Below are positions 18,847-29,137 of a stretch of 64,000 bases of DNA, piece after piece (positions within the stretch are counted from its first letter, which is position 1; the number at the start of each line of letters is the position of its first letter). The position numbers and the translations under genes are program-made. The notes beneath the pieces are model-generated. The model saw only the letters and a program-made list of their open reading frames with translations. It did no database searches and had not been told where the DNA came from. The stretch lies in assembly GCF_002135375.1 (NCBI RefSeq), contig NZ_NEGH01000004.1, positions 64,773 through 128,772 on the forward strand. Direction: 5' to 3'. The DNA is from Acinetobacter sp. ANC 4558. GTDB lineage: Bacteria > Pseudomonadota > Gammaproteobacteria > Pseudomonadales > Moraxellaceae.

Positions 18847-20115
18847 TTAATTTGAAGCTTTACGTTTCATTTGATCAAAGAAATCATCATTGGTTTTGGT
18901 TTCTTTCATGCGATCAAGTAAAAACTCCATCGCTGCTAATTCATCCATCGGATGAAGAAGTTTACGAAGAATCCATACTTTACGTAAATTATCTTCGCCC
19001 ATCAAACGTTCTTCGCGACGAGTACCAGACTTTTTAATGTTCATTGCAGGGAATACGCGTTTTTCTGCAATACGGCGATCAAGCGTAATTTCTTGGTTAC
19101 CTGTACCTTTGAATTCTTCGTAGATCACATCATCCATTTTACTACCGGTTTCGATTAAAGCGGTCGAAATAATAGTTAATGAACCACCTTCTTCAATATT
19201 ACGTGCAGCACCAAAGAAGCGTTTTGGACGCTCAAGTGCATGTGCATCGACACCACCAGTAAGAACTTTTCCTGATGATGGAATTACAGTATTGTATGCA
19301 CGTGCTAAACGTGTGATTGAATCAAGTAAGATGACAACATCTTTTTTATGTTCTACTAAGCGTTTTGCTTTTTCGATGACCATTTCAGCCACTTGAACAT
19401 GTCGTGCAGGTGCTTCATCGAATGTTGATGCAATGACTTCACCACGAACAGTACGTTCCATTTCAGTCACTTCTTCAGGACGTTCGTCAATCAGGAGGAC
19501 GATAAGGAAAACTTCAGGGTTATTACGAACAATCGACTGAGCGATGTTTTGTAATAACATTGTTTTACCAGCTTTAGGTGGTGCAACAATAATTGAACGT
19601 TGTCCTTTCCCAATAGGTGCAACTAAATCAACAACACGTGAAGTTAGATCTTCAGACGTCCCATTTCCTAGTTCCATGACTAATTGTTCTGTAGGAAAGA
19701 GCGGTGTTAAGTTTTCAAAAAGAATTTTATTACGTGAGTTTTCAGGCGTATCGTAATTAATTTGATTAACTTTTAATAATGCGAAATAACGCTCACCTTC
19801 TTTAGGTGGACGAATTGTTCCTGTAATTGTGTCGCCAGTACGTAGGTTGAAGCGACGAATTTGTGATGGGCTGATATAAATATCGTCTGGCCCTGCTAAA
19901 TAAGAACCCGCAGCAGAGCGAAGGAAGCCGAAGCCATCTGACAAAATTTCTAGAACGCCATCACCAAAAATCTCTTCACCATTCATTGCATGGCGTTTTA
20001 AGATGGCAAAAATAATGTCTTGCTTCCGGTTACGAGCCATTCCTTCAAGGCCCATAAACTCGGCAATCTTGATGAGTTCGCCAATCGGTTTTTTCTTGAG
20101 TTCAGTTAAATTCAT
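18847..20115 (-). CDS. rho: Transcription termination factor Rho
   Basis: A 422-residue hexameric RNA-dependent ATPase/helicase. An N-terminal Rho_N domain ([20 protein letters not shown]) precedes the RNA-binding cold-shock-like domain ([17 protein letters not shown], residues about 52-120). The ATPase core holds Walker A APPKAGKT, Walker [12 protein letters not shown], and the Q-loop/R-loop region around [21 protein letters not shown]. Length is standard for the compact Rho of this group. It is monocistronic, with its own terminator. Confidence 0.97.
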   Translation of the reverse strand: MNLTELKKKPIGELIKIAEFMGLEGMARNRKQDIIFAILKRHAMNGEEIFGDGVLEILSDGFGFLRSAAGSYLAGPDDIYISPSQIRRFNLRTGDTITGTIRPPKEGERYFALLKVNQINYDTPENSRNKILFENLTPLFPTEQLVMELGNGTSEDLTSRVVDLVAPIGKGQRSIIVAPPKAGKTMLLQNIAQSIVRNNPEVFLIVLLIDERPEEVTEMERTVRGEVIASTFDEAPARHVQVAEMVIEKAKRLVEHKKDVVILLDSITRLARAYNTVIPSSGKVLTGGVDAHALERPKRFFGAARNIEEGGSLTIISTALIETGSKMDDVIYEEFKGTGNQEITLDRRIAEKRVFPAMNIKKSGTRREERLMGEDNLRKVWILRKLLHPMDELAAMEFLLDRMKETKTNDDFFDQMKRKASN

Positions 20116-20384
20116 ATTAGGTCAGATAGAATTAAAAATTCTGGGATACAGGTTAGAAAGGAAGCAACAAATGGCCGCGGACGTACAAAAGCGAAAGCAA
20201 TTGATTTGCACAATAACAATTCAACGAATTGAAACATTGTTTAAAGAGAAATGTGAAAAGCAATTTCTATTGCCGAGCGGCATTTATGTGTTGTGTCTTT
20301 TAAGAAATCGAGCCTTTTAGCTCTCTATTTCTTGAGATAGCAATATAAGAGAGATTGAACGGTTTGTCAATTTAGAGATGAAAA
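20116..20384. other. rho leader / gap between trxA and rho
   Basis: About 270 nt with no supported gene. It should hold the rho promoter and leader (minus strand); rho is often autoregulated by attenuation in its leader, but no specific element is evident. The open frame on the plus strand (20003-20320) is a shadow of rho plus leader. Confidence 0.4.
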
Positions 20385-20413
20385 AAAATACGTTATTTAA
20401 AATAACGTATTTT
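20385..20413 (-). terminator. Intrinsic terminator after trxA
   Basis: AAAATACGTTATT (20385-20397) pairs perfectly with AATAACGTATTTT (20401-20413) around TAA. On the minus strand a T-run follows. The stem is AT-rich but long. Confidence 0.7.
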
Positions 20414-20429
20414 CAATACTTTATCGTGC

Positions 20430-20756
20430 TTAAATATTTTCATCAATAAAAGCAGTTAATTTTGATTTAGGTGCAGAACCAATTTGTTGGGCAACAACTT
20501 CACCATTTTTAAACATAAGCAGCGCAGGAATATTACGAATATTGTAATTGACTGCTGTATCTGAACAGGTTGTAACATCAACTTTTACAATTTTTACTTT
20601 ACCTTCATATTCAGATGCAAGTACTTCAAGTACTGGTGCAATTGCTTTACAAGGTGCGCACCAACCTGCCCAGAAATCTACCAGTACAGGAATGTCAGAT
20701 TCTAAAACGTCTGTTGAGAAGTTTGAGTCAGTTGTATTTACGATGTTGCTTGACAT
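20430..20756 (-). CDS. trxA: Thioredoxin
   Basis: A 108-residue thioredoxin starting with a short N-terminal extension before FSTDVLESDIPVLVDFWAGWC. The redox motif is WCAPC (Cys34 and Cys37) rather than the usual WCGPC; the cis-proline is in RNIPALLMF. It reduces protein disulfides in the cytoplasm with thioredoxin reductase. The rho-trxA neighbourhood is conserved in many gammaproteobacteria, here with trxA upstream of rho on the same strand. The CAPC variant is compatible with function. Confidence 0.92.
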   Translation of the reverse strand: MSSNIVNTTDSNFSTDVLESDIPVLVDFWAGWCAPCKAIAPVLEVLASEYEGKVKIVKVDVTTCSDTAVNYNIRNIPALLMFKNGEVVAQQIGSAPKSKLTAFIDENI

Positions 20757-21024
20757 GGAAGTTGCTCCAGAATGAATTTTTTAAAGAGGCTATTCATATA
20801 AGTATTACATAGCTTTCTTTTACATAACAATGATGGGGTGAATCACCAAATTTTCAACCTTTCATCTTAAAAAGTCTAATTGATGCTCACGATGAAAATA
20901 ATCGTGTCTTACAATGAATAAGCTAAAACCTGAATAAAAATGTAAAAATGGATAAATAAATGGCTTTTAAATTAATGAGAGGTGCATTACTCTAAGCACA
21001 ACTCTGTATAGGTTCGTTTAAATA

Positions 21025-22545
21025 ATGTCTGATTTTTTGATTGATGAAGAGTTGCTCGCAGCCATCGACATGGGGTCAAACAGTTTCCACTTAGCAATTG
21101 CACGTGTGGATCATGGTGAAGTAAAAAAAGTCGCGTCGATGTCAGAAAAAGTACAATTGGCAGCTGGGCTGGATGAAAATAAAAATTTAACAGAAGCAGC
21201 TCAACAACGAGGTTTAGCTTGTTTAGCAAGATTTGTTGGCCGTCTAGGTTCTGTTCAACCCAATCGTTTGAGAATAGTTGCAACAAATGCCTTAAGACAG
21301 GCAAAGAACGGTCATGAATTCATACAAAAAGCAGCTGAAATTTTACCAAAACCCATTGAAATTATTGCTGGTCGTGAAGAAGCACGCTTAATTTATTTAG
21401 GTGTTTCGCATACCATGGTAAATAGTGGTCGAAGATTGGTCATTGATATTGGTGGTGGTTCAACAGAACTGATTATTGGTGAAGAGTTTGAGCCTATTCA
21501 TACAGAATCCATTCAAATGGGTTGCGTTGCTTTTACAAAATCATATTTCCAAGAAGGTGAAATCAGTCAAAGTCGATTTGATCAAGCTGTCGTTGCAGCA
21601 CGTAAAGAAATGGCTGGTATGGTGAACACGTATAAAGCAGAAGGTTGGGACACCGTTGTTGGCTCAAGCGGAACCATTAAAGCCTGCCGACAAATTGCTG
21701 TTAATATGGGCTGGAGTAATGAACAAGAGCATTTGACACGCATAGGGCTAGAAAAACTAAAAGATAAGCTTTTAAAATGTAAACATGTTTCTGAAATAGA
21801 ATTTGATGGTTTAAAAGAAGATCGTAGAGCTGTTTTACCCGCGGGCGTTGCAATTTTATACGCTATTTTTGATGTATTGAATCTAGATGCATTAGTGTAT
21901 TCTGATGGCGCATTACGTGAAGGTGTCATGTATGACCTTTTAGGTCGCTTTCAGCATGAAGATATTCGTGATCGTTCTGTACATGCATTAATTGGTCGAT
22001 ATAATGCCGATTTAAAACAAGCAGAGCGGGTAGTCACAACAGCTCAGCATTTATTTGATGGCGTTGCTCACGTCTTGCATTTGAACAATGATGATAGTGA
22101 CTTATTACGCAGAGCAGCATATTTACATGAAATTGGTTTAGCCATTAGTCATAGTGGTTACCATCGTCATGGTGCATATTTGCTACAACATTCAGATATT
22201 GCAGGTTTTTCACAGATTGATCAAAATCATTTATCACATTTAGTTGCTCACCATCGTAGAAAGCTTCGTAGTGATGCAAAATCTGATGTTATGAAAGTTG
22301 GTGGTAGCAAATTAGTTTATCTTTGTCTATTGCTTCGTTTAGCAGTTTTAGTTAATCACAGTCGTAGTGATGAGATGCTTCCTGCCATTGAACTTAATGT
22401 TGAAAATGCGCAACAATGGCAACTTAAAGTTTCTGGTGATGCGAAACAGTGGCCTTTATTAATTGCAGAATTGTACGATGAACAATTGCAGTTTAAACAT
22501 TGGGACATTGAATTGAATATTCAGTCGGAACAGTTCATCCATTAA
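21025..22545 (+). CDS. ppx: Exopolyphosphatase (Ppx/GppA family)
   Basis: A 506-residue member of the Ppx/GppA family. It has two actin-like ATPase lobes with [15 protein letters not shown] (phosphate-1 motif) near the N-terminus and [15 protein letters not shown] (phosphate-2 motif) around residue 140, plus a C-terminal HD-like helical domain ([20 protein letters not shown]). It removes terminal phosphate from polyphosphate; some members act on pppGpp, and sequence alone does not separate the two, although the length fits Ppx. It is divergent from trxA across a 268-bp gap. Confidence 0.92.
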   Translation: MSDFLIDEELLAAIDMGSNSFHLAIARVDHGEVKKVASMSEKVQLAAGLDENKNLTEAAQQRGLACLARFVGRLGSVQPNRLRIVATNALRQAKNGHEFIQKAAEILPKPIEIIAGREEARLIYLGVSHTMVNSGRRLVIDIGGGSTELIIGEEFEPIHTESIQMGCVAFTKSYFQEGEISQSRFDQAVVAARKEMAGMVNTYKAEGWDTVVGSSGTIKACRQIAVNMGWSNEQEHLTRIGLEKLKDKLLKCKHVSEIEFDGLKEDRRAVLPAGVAILYAIFDVLNLDALVYSDGALREGVMYDLLGRFQHEDIRDRSVHALIGRYNADLKQAERVVTTAQHLFDGVAHVLHLNNDDSDLLRRAAYLHEIGLAISHSGYHRHGAYLLQHSDIAGFSQIDQNHLSHLVAHHRRKLRSDAKSDVMKVGGSKLVYLCLLLRLAVLVNHSRSDEMLPAIELNVENAQQWQLKVSGDAKQWPLLIAELYDEQLQFKHWDIELNIQSEQFIH

Positions 22546-22577
22546 CGTATGGTTTGTTTAGGGATAGTGGTCGACCT

Positions 22578-23402
22578 ATGAAAAATAAAGCAGCTCAATC
22601 AAAAGCATGGGCAACAGTTCAAATTGCACGTCATCCTGAACGTCCGCAATTTTTAGATTACGTTGGTGAAATATTCACAGAATTTGATGCATTACATGGT
22701 GACCGTTTATTTGGTGACGATGGTGCTATGGTTGGTGGCTTAGCACGTTTTGATGGTCAGCCTGTGATGGTGATTGGTCAACATCGTGGTCGTAGTACAC
22801 GTGAAAAATTAAAACATAATTTTGGTATGAGTAACCCAGAAGGTTATCGTAAAGCCCAACGTCTTATGGACATGGCTGAGCGTTTTAAACTACCAGTATT
22901 TACGTTTATTGATACGATGGGTGCTTATCCAGGTGTTGGCGCTGAGGAGCGTGGTCAGGCAGAAGCGATTGCATCTAGCTTGGCACAAATGTCGAGTCTC
23001 AAAGTGCCGATTATTGCGACGGTTCTTGGTGAAGGTGGCTCTGGTGGTGCTTTAGGTATTGGTGTTGCAGATCGTGTTATTATGCTGTCGCATAGTATTT
23101 ATTCGGTGATTTCACCAGAAGGTTGTGCTTCTATTTTATGGAAAACAGCTGAGAAAGCAGAACAAGCAAGTGATTCATTAGCATTAACTGCTGAGAAATT
23201 GAAAAAAATAGGCATTGTTGAATATGTGGTGGACGAAGGTGAGGGCGCTCATTTACATCCAGAAGAAATCATGTATAGCTTAAAATCTGTGTTAAAAGAA
23301 GCGCTGGAAGAATTGCAACCAATGGATGCGAAAGAAAGATGCGAAGCACGTTACCAACGTTTGATGAAGTTTGGCAGCGACAATTTAGGACTAGCGTCTT
23401 AA
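22578..23402 (+). CDS. accA: Acetyl-CoA carboxylase carboxyltransferase subunit alpha
   Basis: A 274-residue alpha subunit of the carboxyltransferase, which with AccD moves CO2 from biotin to acetyl-CoA to make malonyl-CoA. Conserved segments: [55 protein letters not shown] and [15 protein letters not shown]. It is shorter at the N-terminus than the E. coli protein, as is usual in this genus. ATG 22578 is chosen over TTG 22554. The last 64 nt overlap tilS in another frame. Confidence 0.96.
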   Translation: MKNKAAQSKAWATVQIARHPERPQFLDYVGEIFTEFDALHGDRLFGDDGAMVGGLARFDGQPVMVIGQHRGRSTREKLKHNFGMSNPEGYRKAQRLMDMAERFKLPVFTFIDTMGAYPGVGAEERGQAEAIASSLAQMSSLKVPIIATVLGEGGSGGALGIGVADRVIMLSHSIYSVISPEGCASILWKTAEKAEQASDSLALTAEKLKKIGIVEYVVDEGEGAHLHPEEIMYSLKSVLKEALEELQPMDAKERCEARYQRLMKFGSDNLGLAS

Positions 23403-24691
23403 GTCAACTTCAGTGTTTTTCTGAAGATACGCACTTTTTAATTGGATGTAGTGGCGGCATAGATTCTATGTTGCTGCTACATCTTATGTCTTTTTTATGT
23501 CCAAAAAAAGTACGTGCAATTTATGTAGATCATCAATTACAAAATCAAAGTGCCATCTGGGGGCAGTTTGTACAACAACAATGTGATCTACTTGATATTC
23601 CTTGTATTATTGAAAAAGTAAATGTACGTGCAGGCAATTTAGAGCAACAAGCAAGATCTGTACGTTATCAGGCGTATCAAAAACAATTAACTGATACCGA
23701 AGTCTTAGTTTTGGCACATCATCAACAAGATCAAGCTGAAACCGTGATTCTTCGACTGTTATCTGGTGCAGGCGTTCATGGCTTATCTGCAATGAAGGCT
23801 TATGAAAAAAGAGAAAATTTAAATCTCTGGCGCCCATTTTTAGATTTAAGTCGTGAGCAAATTTGCCAATGGGCAGCTGAACTCAATGTGCAAAATATAT
23901 TAGATCCAAGTAATACTGATATTCATTATGACCGAGCATGGTGTCGTGAAGAATTATGGCCCTTTTTACAAAAACGGTTTCCCAAAATGCAACAAGCATT
24001 AAGTCGAATCAGTCAGTTAATGCAAGATGCGGATGAGATTTTAAAAGAAGTTATACACACTGATTTAAAAGCTTGTGGGGATGCGCATGTTTTAAATTTA
24101 GTGATATTTTGTCAGCTATCTGAGGCTAGACAACGCCAACTATTATCGATGTGGATGAAAGGAGATGATTTATATCGCCCTGCATTTGATATGGTTGAGC
24201 GGTTACAACAGGAAGTGATTGCTTCCAAAAGTGATGCACAAGCAAAACTCCATTGGAATCAATATTATTATGTACGGTACCGAAATCAACTTTTTCGTAT
24301 TCATCGCAATGAATTTCATGCGGATCAAGATCAGGTCGCTGTAAATTTAGAACTTCAAGTTCAGTTAAATCATCACCTTGTTACCTTGTCAGGTACATAT
24401 CAGATTCAAACGGCACCGATTGGGTTGAGTTTCGAGCTTTTAAGCAAAAAATTAAGCTTAAAGTTGCGAACTGGTGGCGAAAAAGTGCATTTATATGGCA
24501 GAGTTGGTGCATGGCCATTAAAAAAAGCTATACAAGAAGCACATATTTTTCCATGGCAGCGTCATACAATTCAAATATTAAGCATAGATAATGTTATTCT
24601 AGGCGTATTCACACCGAAAGGATTTTGGTTAGCTCAATCTCCATATTGTGAAACGGGGGGCTGGCAACCAAATTTGCTATCCTTAAGATAA
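23339..24691 (+). CDS. tilS: tRNA(Ile)-lysidine synthase
   Basis: A 450-residue enzyme that converts C34 of tRNA-Ile(CAU) to lysidine. The ATP PP-loop motif SGGIDS is at residues 38-43, [20 protein letters not shown] follows near residue 125, and the C-terminal TilS domain includes SLKLRTGGE and [16 protein letters not shown] 23339 lies inside the 3' end of accA, a 64-nt overlap. The N-terminal sequence [17 protein letters not shown] in the overlap looks like genuine family sequence, so the start is believed correct; no alternative start lies before the PP-loop with correct length. Confidence 0.92.
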   Translation: MRSTLPTFDEVWQRQFRTSVLSQLQCFSEDTHFLIGCSGGIDSMLLLHLMSFLCPKKVRAIYVDHQLQNQSAIWGQFVQQQCDLLDIPCIIEKVNVRAGNLEQQARSVRYQAYQKQLTDTEVLVLAHHQQDQAETVILRLLSGAGVHGLSAMKAYEKRENLNLWRPFLDLSREQICQWAAELNVQNILDPSNTDIHYDRAWCREELWPFLQKRFPKMQQALSRISQLMQDADEILKEVIHTDLKACGDAHVLNLVIFCQLSEARQRQLLSMWMKGDDLYRPAFDMVERLQQEVIASKSDAQAKLHWNQYYYVRYRNQLFRIHRNEFHADQDQVAVNLELQVQLNHHLVTLSGTYQIQTAPIGLSFELLSKKLSLKLRTGGEKVHLYGRVGAWPLKKAIQEAHIFPWQRHTIQILSIDNVILGVFTPKGFWLAQSPYCETGGWQPNLLSLR

Positions 24692-24714
24692 ATACTCAAT
24701 GATGAGCGTGAAAG

Positions 24715-25545
24715 ATGAGTGCAGTATTAGATTGTAATATTACTTTTATTGGTGGCGGTAATATGGCTCAAGCCTTAATTGGAGGCTTGATTGCAAGAGG
24801 TTTACCTCCAACCCGTATTACAGTTTCTGATCCAGTAGAAAGTGTACGTCAACTTCTTCAAGAAAAAGATGTACAGGTGATGGATGATAATATTGCTGCG
24901 ATTCAAAATGCAGATATTGTAGTATTTGCGGTAAAACCACAGCTTTTGGTGGATATACTTCAGCCACTTGGTAAGTTTATTCAAGATAAGTTGGCTATTT
25001 CAATTGTTGCAGGGGCGGAAATTTCAACGATTTCTAAACTATTAGGCACTGATAAAGTAGTTCGTGTCATGCCAAATACACCTGCTTTAGTACAAACTGG
25101 TGCACATGGTTTATATGCAACAGACGCTGTTAACGCAAAAGATCGTGAAAAAGCAAGTCAAGTTTTGGCTGCAACAGGTTTGACACTTTGGGTTAATACT
25201 GAAGCTCAAATTGATGCTGTAACAGCTGTTTCTGGTTCAGGCCCTGCTTACTTTTTTTATATGATGGAAAGTATGATTCGCGCAGGTAAAAACTTAGGTT
25301 TAGATGAAAAAACCGCAACAGCACTCACGCTACAAACGGCTTTAGGTGCTGCACAGATGGCTATTACCAGTGCAAATTCTCCTGCAGAATTGCGTAAAAA
25401 TGTCACATCACCTAATGGAACAACACAAGCAGCGATTGAAGTTTTTGACCGTGGCCAAATTTCACAAAATATTCAAGCTGCATTGGCTGCTGCAAAAACG
25501 CGTAGCCAAGAACTTGCACAAGATTTAAGTGAAAGCATCAAATAA
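24715..25545 (+). CDS. proC: Pyrroline-5-carboxylate reductase
   Basis: A 276-residue enzyme of the last step in proline synthesis, reducing pyrroline-5-carboxylate with NADPH. The Rossmann motif FIGGGNMAQALIGGL is at the N-terminus, VRVMPNTPALV in the middle, and the family signature VSGSGPAYFFYMMESM followed by NVTSPNGTT near the C-terminus. ATG 24715 fits. It lies 23 nt after tilS and 26 nt before yggT; a proC-yggT pair is common in gammaproteobacteria. Confidence 0.95.
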   Translation: MSAVLDCNITFIGGGNMAQALIGGLIARGLPPTRITVSDPVESVRQLLQEKDVQVMDDNIAAIQNADIVVFAVKPQLLVDILQPLGKFIQDKLAISIVAGAEISTISKLLGTDKVVRVMPNTPALVQTGAHGLYATDAVNAKDREKASQVLAATGLTLWVNTEAQIDAVTAVSGSGPAYFFYMMESMIRAGKNLGLDEKTATALTLQTALGAAQMAITSANSPAELRKNVTSPNGTTQAAIEVFDRGQISQNIQAALAAAKTRSQELAQDLSESIK

Positions 25546-25571
25546 TTAAATTATTTTAGGAAACTTTTAGT

Positions 25572-26141
25572 ATGGGTGCAAATTCTGCGCTAATTTTTAA
25601 CATTATCATTAACGTAGCCATTTTGCTCGTATTCTTCCGTTTTTTAATGCAATTAGCGGCAGTAAGTCCTTATAACCCTGTAGTTCTTTCGACTGTAAAA
25701 GCAACAAAAATTGTTGATATTTTTAGTCGAATTTTTCCAACAGTGGGGAAAGGCCGAGTAAATTTGGCAGCATTAATATTATTGATTGTACTTTATCTGC
25801 TGAAAATTTTTGGTGGAATGTATTTGTCTGGATTTATGCCAAATAGCCCAATTCATTTGGTTATTTTAACATTTGTAACCATGATTCAGGACTTATTACG
25901 TTTCTGTCGCTATTTAATTTTCGCGACAATTATCTTAAGTTGGGTGGTGATGTTTACCCAGTCAAGATCACCCTATATTGAGGTTATTCAAGAGCTTGCA
26001 GAACCTTTGCTTGCACCAATTCGTCGTGTTATGCCGAATTTGGGAATGATTGATTTATCTCCAATTATCGCAATATTAGCACTTTATGTAATTGAAATTA
26101 TTATGAATGAAGTTGCACGTGTTTTGCTCATAGGGTTGTAG
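25572..26141 (+). CDS. YggT-family membrane protein
   Basis: A 189-residue integral membrane protein made of two copies of the YggT unit. Each has a hydrophobic helix followed by the pattern SPYNPVV (about 34-40) or SPYIEVIQELAEPLLAPIRR (about 137 on), and the second is the classical LLxPIRR(V/I)xPxxxxIDLSPI signature. YggT proteins are implicated in osmotic tolerance and membrane division-related roles, but no biochemical function is set. It is cotranscribed with proC. Confidence 0.9.
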   Translation: MGANSALIFNIIINVAILLVFFRFLMQLAAVSPYNPVVLSTVKATKIVDIFSRIFPTVGKGRVNLAALILLIVLYLLKIFGGMYLSGFMPNSPIHLVILTFVTMIQDLLRFCRYLIFATIILSWVVMFTQSRSPYIEVIQELAEPLLAPIRRVMPNLGMIDLSPIIAILALYVIEIIMNEVARVLLIGL

Positions 26142-26154
26142 TTTTAACTCAAAG

Positions 26155-26182
26155 AAAAAAGGACGCTATAGCGTCCTTTTTT
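26155..26182. terminator. Bidirectional intrinsic terminator
   Basis: A perfect palindrome: A6-GGACGC (26155-26166), TATA loop, GCGTCC-T6 (26171-26182). It separates convergent yggT and polA. Confidence 0.92.
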
Positions 26183-26212
26183 ATTGAATGTAAATGTGAT
26201 TATGCATACAGA

Positions 26213-28975
26213 TTAATGTGCTTCATTCCAGTTTTTACCTTGACCTACTTCGACAATCAACGGTACCGAAAGTTGTAAAACAGATTGCATTGTTTTTGCG
26301 AGTTGTAGGGCAAGTTCATCGGCAATATTTTCATCAACTTCAAAAACGAGTTCATCATGCACTTGTAGTAACATTTTCGCTTGCTGAACAGGAAGTATTT
26401 TTTCAACTTCTATCATTGCCAGTTTAATAATATCTGCTGCTGAACCTTGTAGCGGTGCATTAATTGCAGCACGTTCTGCAGCTTGCTTGACCATTTTATT
26501 GGTTGCCATGATGTCTGGAGTATATAAACGACGACCTAAAACAGTTTCAACAAAGCCTTGTTCACGTGCAATTTGACGTGTACGTTCCATATAGTCATAG
26601 ATACCTGGGTAACGTCTAAAATATTGTGCAATATATGAACGAGATTCTTCACGGCTAAATCCAAGTTGACGGGTTAATCCAAATTCAGACATACCATAGA
26701 GTAAACCAAAGTTGACCGCTTTTGCTTGACGACGTTGATCGGAAGTCACCTCTTCTAGAGGAATACCTAAAACTTCAGCAGCAGTACGTCGATGTACATC
26801 TTGCCCATGATTAAAAGCATGAACCAAAGCATCATCTTGTGAAAAATGTGCCATCAAACGTAACTCAATTTGTGAGTAATCGGCAGCGAGTAAAATTCGA
26901 CCTTCTGGCGCAACGAATGCTTTACGAATTTGACGCCCAATTTCTTCACGAACAGGAATGTTTTGCAAGTTAGGGTCTGTTGAGGATAAACGACCAGTTG
27001 CAGTTAATGCTTGATGATAACTTGTATGCACACGCTGACTATCATTATTGGCTTGTTTTAAAAGTCCATCTGTATAGGTGCTTTTAAGTTTTGACAGTCC
27101 GCGATATTCTAAAATTAACTCCGTAATTGGATGATCAATTTTTTCTAAAATATTTTCACTGGTGCTGTATTGTCCCGTGGCTGTTTTTTTACCACCTTTT
27201 AAGCCCATTTTTTCAAATAGTACTTCACCTACTTGTTTTGGGGAGCTGACATTAAAGCTTTCTCCCGCGATTTCTACAATCTCATTTTCAAGATTTTGTA
27301 TGGTCGTAGAAAATTCGTTACCAAGTTGATCTAAAAAATTAAGATCAAGTTTGATCCCATTTTCTTCCATTCCTGTAAGTACACGAGCAACAGGCATTTC
27401 AATATTCAGGAGAATATTAATCAGCTCAGGATGTTGTTTTAATTTTTCATTTAAAACTTCATATAAACGATAGGTTACATGTGCATCTTCCGCAGCGTAA
27501 TGTGCCGCAGTTTCGATTTCAATTTGATTAAATGTTTTTTGTTTAACACCTTTTCCTGCAACTTGTTCATAGGTTGTGGTCAAATGGCTTAAATATAAAC
27601 GTGCGACATCATCCATTCCGTGACGGGTAGCAACTGAATTAAGTACATAAGATGCTAACATGGTATCGAAATACCAACCTTGTAAATGAATACCATGATT
27701 CTCTAAAACATGTGCATCATATTTAAGATGATGCCCAATTTTCTTCACGTCAGCATTTTCTAAGATTGGTTTAATTTGAGCCAGTATGGTTGCTCTATCA
27801 AGTTGCTGTGGTGCACCTTCATAGTCATGTGCCAATGGCACGTAATAGGCATCCTTTGCATCGAAGGCAACAGAAAAACCAACAATTTCTGCAATACGAT
27901 AATCTAGACTTGTGGTTTCTGTATCAAATGCAAATTGCTTTTCTGTATTTAAGCGATGAAATAATTGATCCCAATGTTCTTGGTTTAATACAGTATGGTA
28001 AGTTGCATTGCCGAGTTGATCATCAATACTCGTGATCGTTGCTTGATCTTCTAATTCAACCGTAGGTTGAGAAAGTTCTTGTTCAATAACTTTAGAAGTT
28101 TGTTGATATGTCACATTATTTGGATTATTCGGATGATCTAAAGATTGGAGTTGGTTACGAAACTCAAGTTCAGTATATAAGTGGCGTAAGGTTTCAACAT
28201 TAGGCTCTTGTAGTTTTAAATCGTTATAATCAAAACTTAAATCTAAGTCAGTCACAATACTGGCAAGTTGATGATCTAGCGCAATGCCTTCAACGCTTTC
28301 TTTAATATTGAGACCAACTTTACCTTTAATCTTATCGACATTCTCTAAGATGCCACCAATTGAGCCATATTCTGTAAGTAATTTAGCCGCAGTTTTTGCA
28401 CCGACACCAGGCACGCCCATGATACCGTCAGAAGCATCGCCCATTAAGGTTAAATAATCGATAATTTGGTTTGGCCAAACCCCAAACTTTTCAAAAACAC
28501 CATTTACATCTAATGGTCGTTCTTTAAAACTGTCTTCTAAGGTCACTTTATCTGTAACCAATTGAGCCATATCCTTATCTCCAGTAGAAATAAGAACTTG
28601 ATGTCCCAATGCTTCTGCGCGTTTTGCTAAAGTGCCAATAATATCATCGGCTTCAGCGCCAGGAAGCATATGTAGTGGAATGCCTAAAGCACGAATAAGC
28701 GCGTGTAGATAAGGAATTTGTTGTGATAGTTCTTCTGGCATACTAGGACGATCACCTTTATAAATAGGTGAAAGCTCATGTCTAAAAGTCGGTTCTGGTG
28801 TATCAAAAATGACAGCCATATAAGAGGGTTGGGTACGACGCATGAGTTTTTGAATAGCGGAAATTGCACCACGAACAGCATTGGTATGTAAGCCAGTTGA
28901 TGTCGTCAATGGGGGAACTGCGTGAAATGCACGAAACAAAAAATATGAGCCATCAACTAGAACAAAAGGTGGCAT
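26213..28975 (-). CDS. polA: DNA polymerase I
   Basis: A 920-residue family A polymerase. It has an N-terminal 5' nuclease domain (MPPFVLVDGSYFLFRAFHAV, then GAEADDIIGTLA and STGDKDMAQLV), a 3'-5' exonuclease domain whose catalytic FAFDTETTSLDY is intact, so proofreading is expected, and the polymerase domain with motif A LAADYSQIELRLMAHFS, motif B RRQAKAVNFGLLYGMS and motif C QVHDELVFEV. It fills gaps in repair and Okazaki processing. Length is typical. It is a single gene divergent from the DUF2339 gene. Confidence 0.97.
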   Translation of the reverse strand: MPPFVLVDGSYFLFRAFHAVPPLTTSTGLHTNAVRGAISAIQKLMRRTQPSYMAVIFDTPEPTFRHELSPIYKGDRPSMPEELSQQIPYLHALIRALGIPLHMLPGAEADDIIGTLAKRAEALGHQVLISTGDKDMAQLVTDKVTLEDSFKERPLDVNGVFEKFGVWPNQIIDYLTLMGDASDGIMGVPGVGAKTAAKLLTEYGSIGGILENVDKIKGKVGLNIKESVEGIALDHQLASIVTDLDLSFDYNDLKLQEPNVETLRHLYTELEFRNQLQSLDHPNNPNNVTYQQTSKVIEQELSQPTVELEDQATITSIDDQLGNATYHTVLNQEHWDQLFHRLNTEKQFAFDTETTSLDYRIAEIVGFSVAFDAKDAYYVPLAHDYEGAPQQLDRATILAQIKPILENADVKKIGHHLKYDAHVLENHGIHLQGWYFDTMLASYVLNSVATRHGMDDVARLYLSHLTTTYEQVAGKGVKQKTFNQIEIETAAHYAAEDAHVTYRLYEVLNEKLKQHPELINILLNIEMPVARVLTGMEENGIKLDLNFLDQLGNEFSTTIQNLENEIVEIAGESFNVSSPKQVGEVLFEKMGLKGGKKTATGQYSTSENILEKIDHPITELILEYRGLSKLKSTYTDGLLKQANNDSQRVHTSYHQALTATGRLSSTDPNLQNIPVREEIGRQIRKAFVAPEGRILLAADYSQIELRLMAHFSQDDALVHAFNHGQDVHRRTAAEVLGIPLEEVTSDQRRQAKAVNFGLLYGMSEFGLTRQLGFSREESRSYIAQYFRRYPGIYDYMERTRQIAREQGFVETVLGRRLYTPDIMATNKMVKQAAERAAINAPLQGSAADIIKLAMIEVEKILPVQQAKMLLQVHDELVFEVDENIADELALQLAKTMQSVLQLSVPLIVEVGQGKNWNEAH

Positions 28976-29137
28976 AAAGTAATTCCTTATCCAAATAACA
29001 GCGACATTGTACGTGATTTTTTAAGTTGCCGCAGAAACATCAGTATATCAGGAACTACAAAAGTAAATGATCAATAAAAGTCTATAGGTAAATAGATCTT
29101 GTATGATGAACTTAGAACTTAAAGGAAATTTTAAGAG

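Noticed and set aside
20003..20320. 105-codon frame antisense to the rho 5' end
   Set aside because: It is a shadow of rho and its leader; no ribosome-binding site or recognisable sequence.
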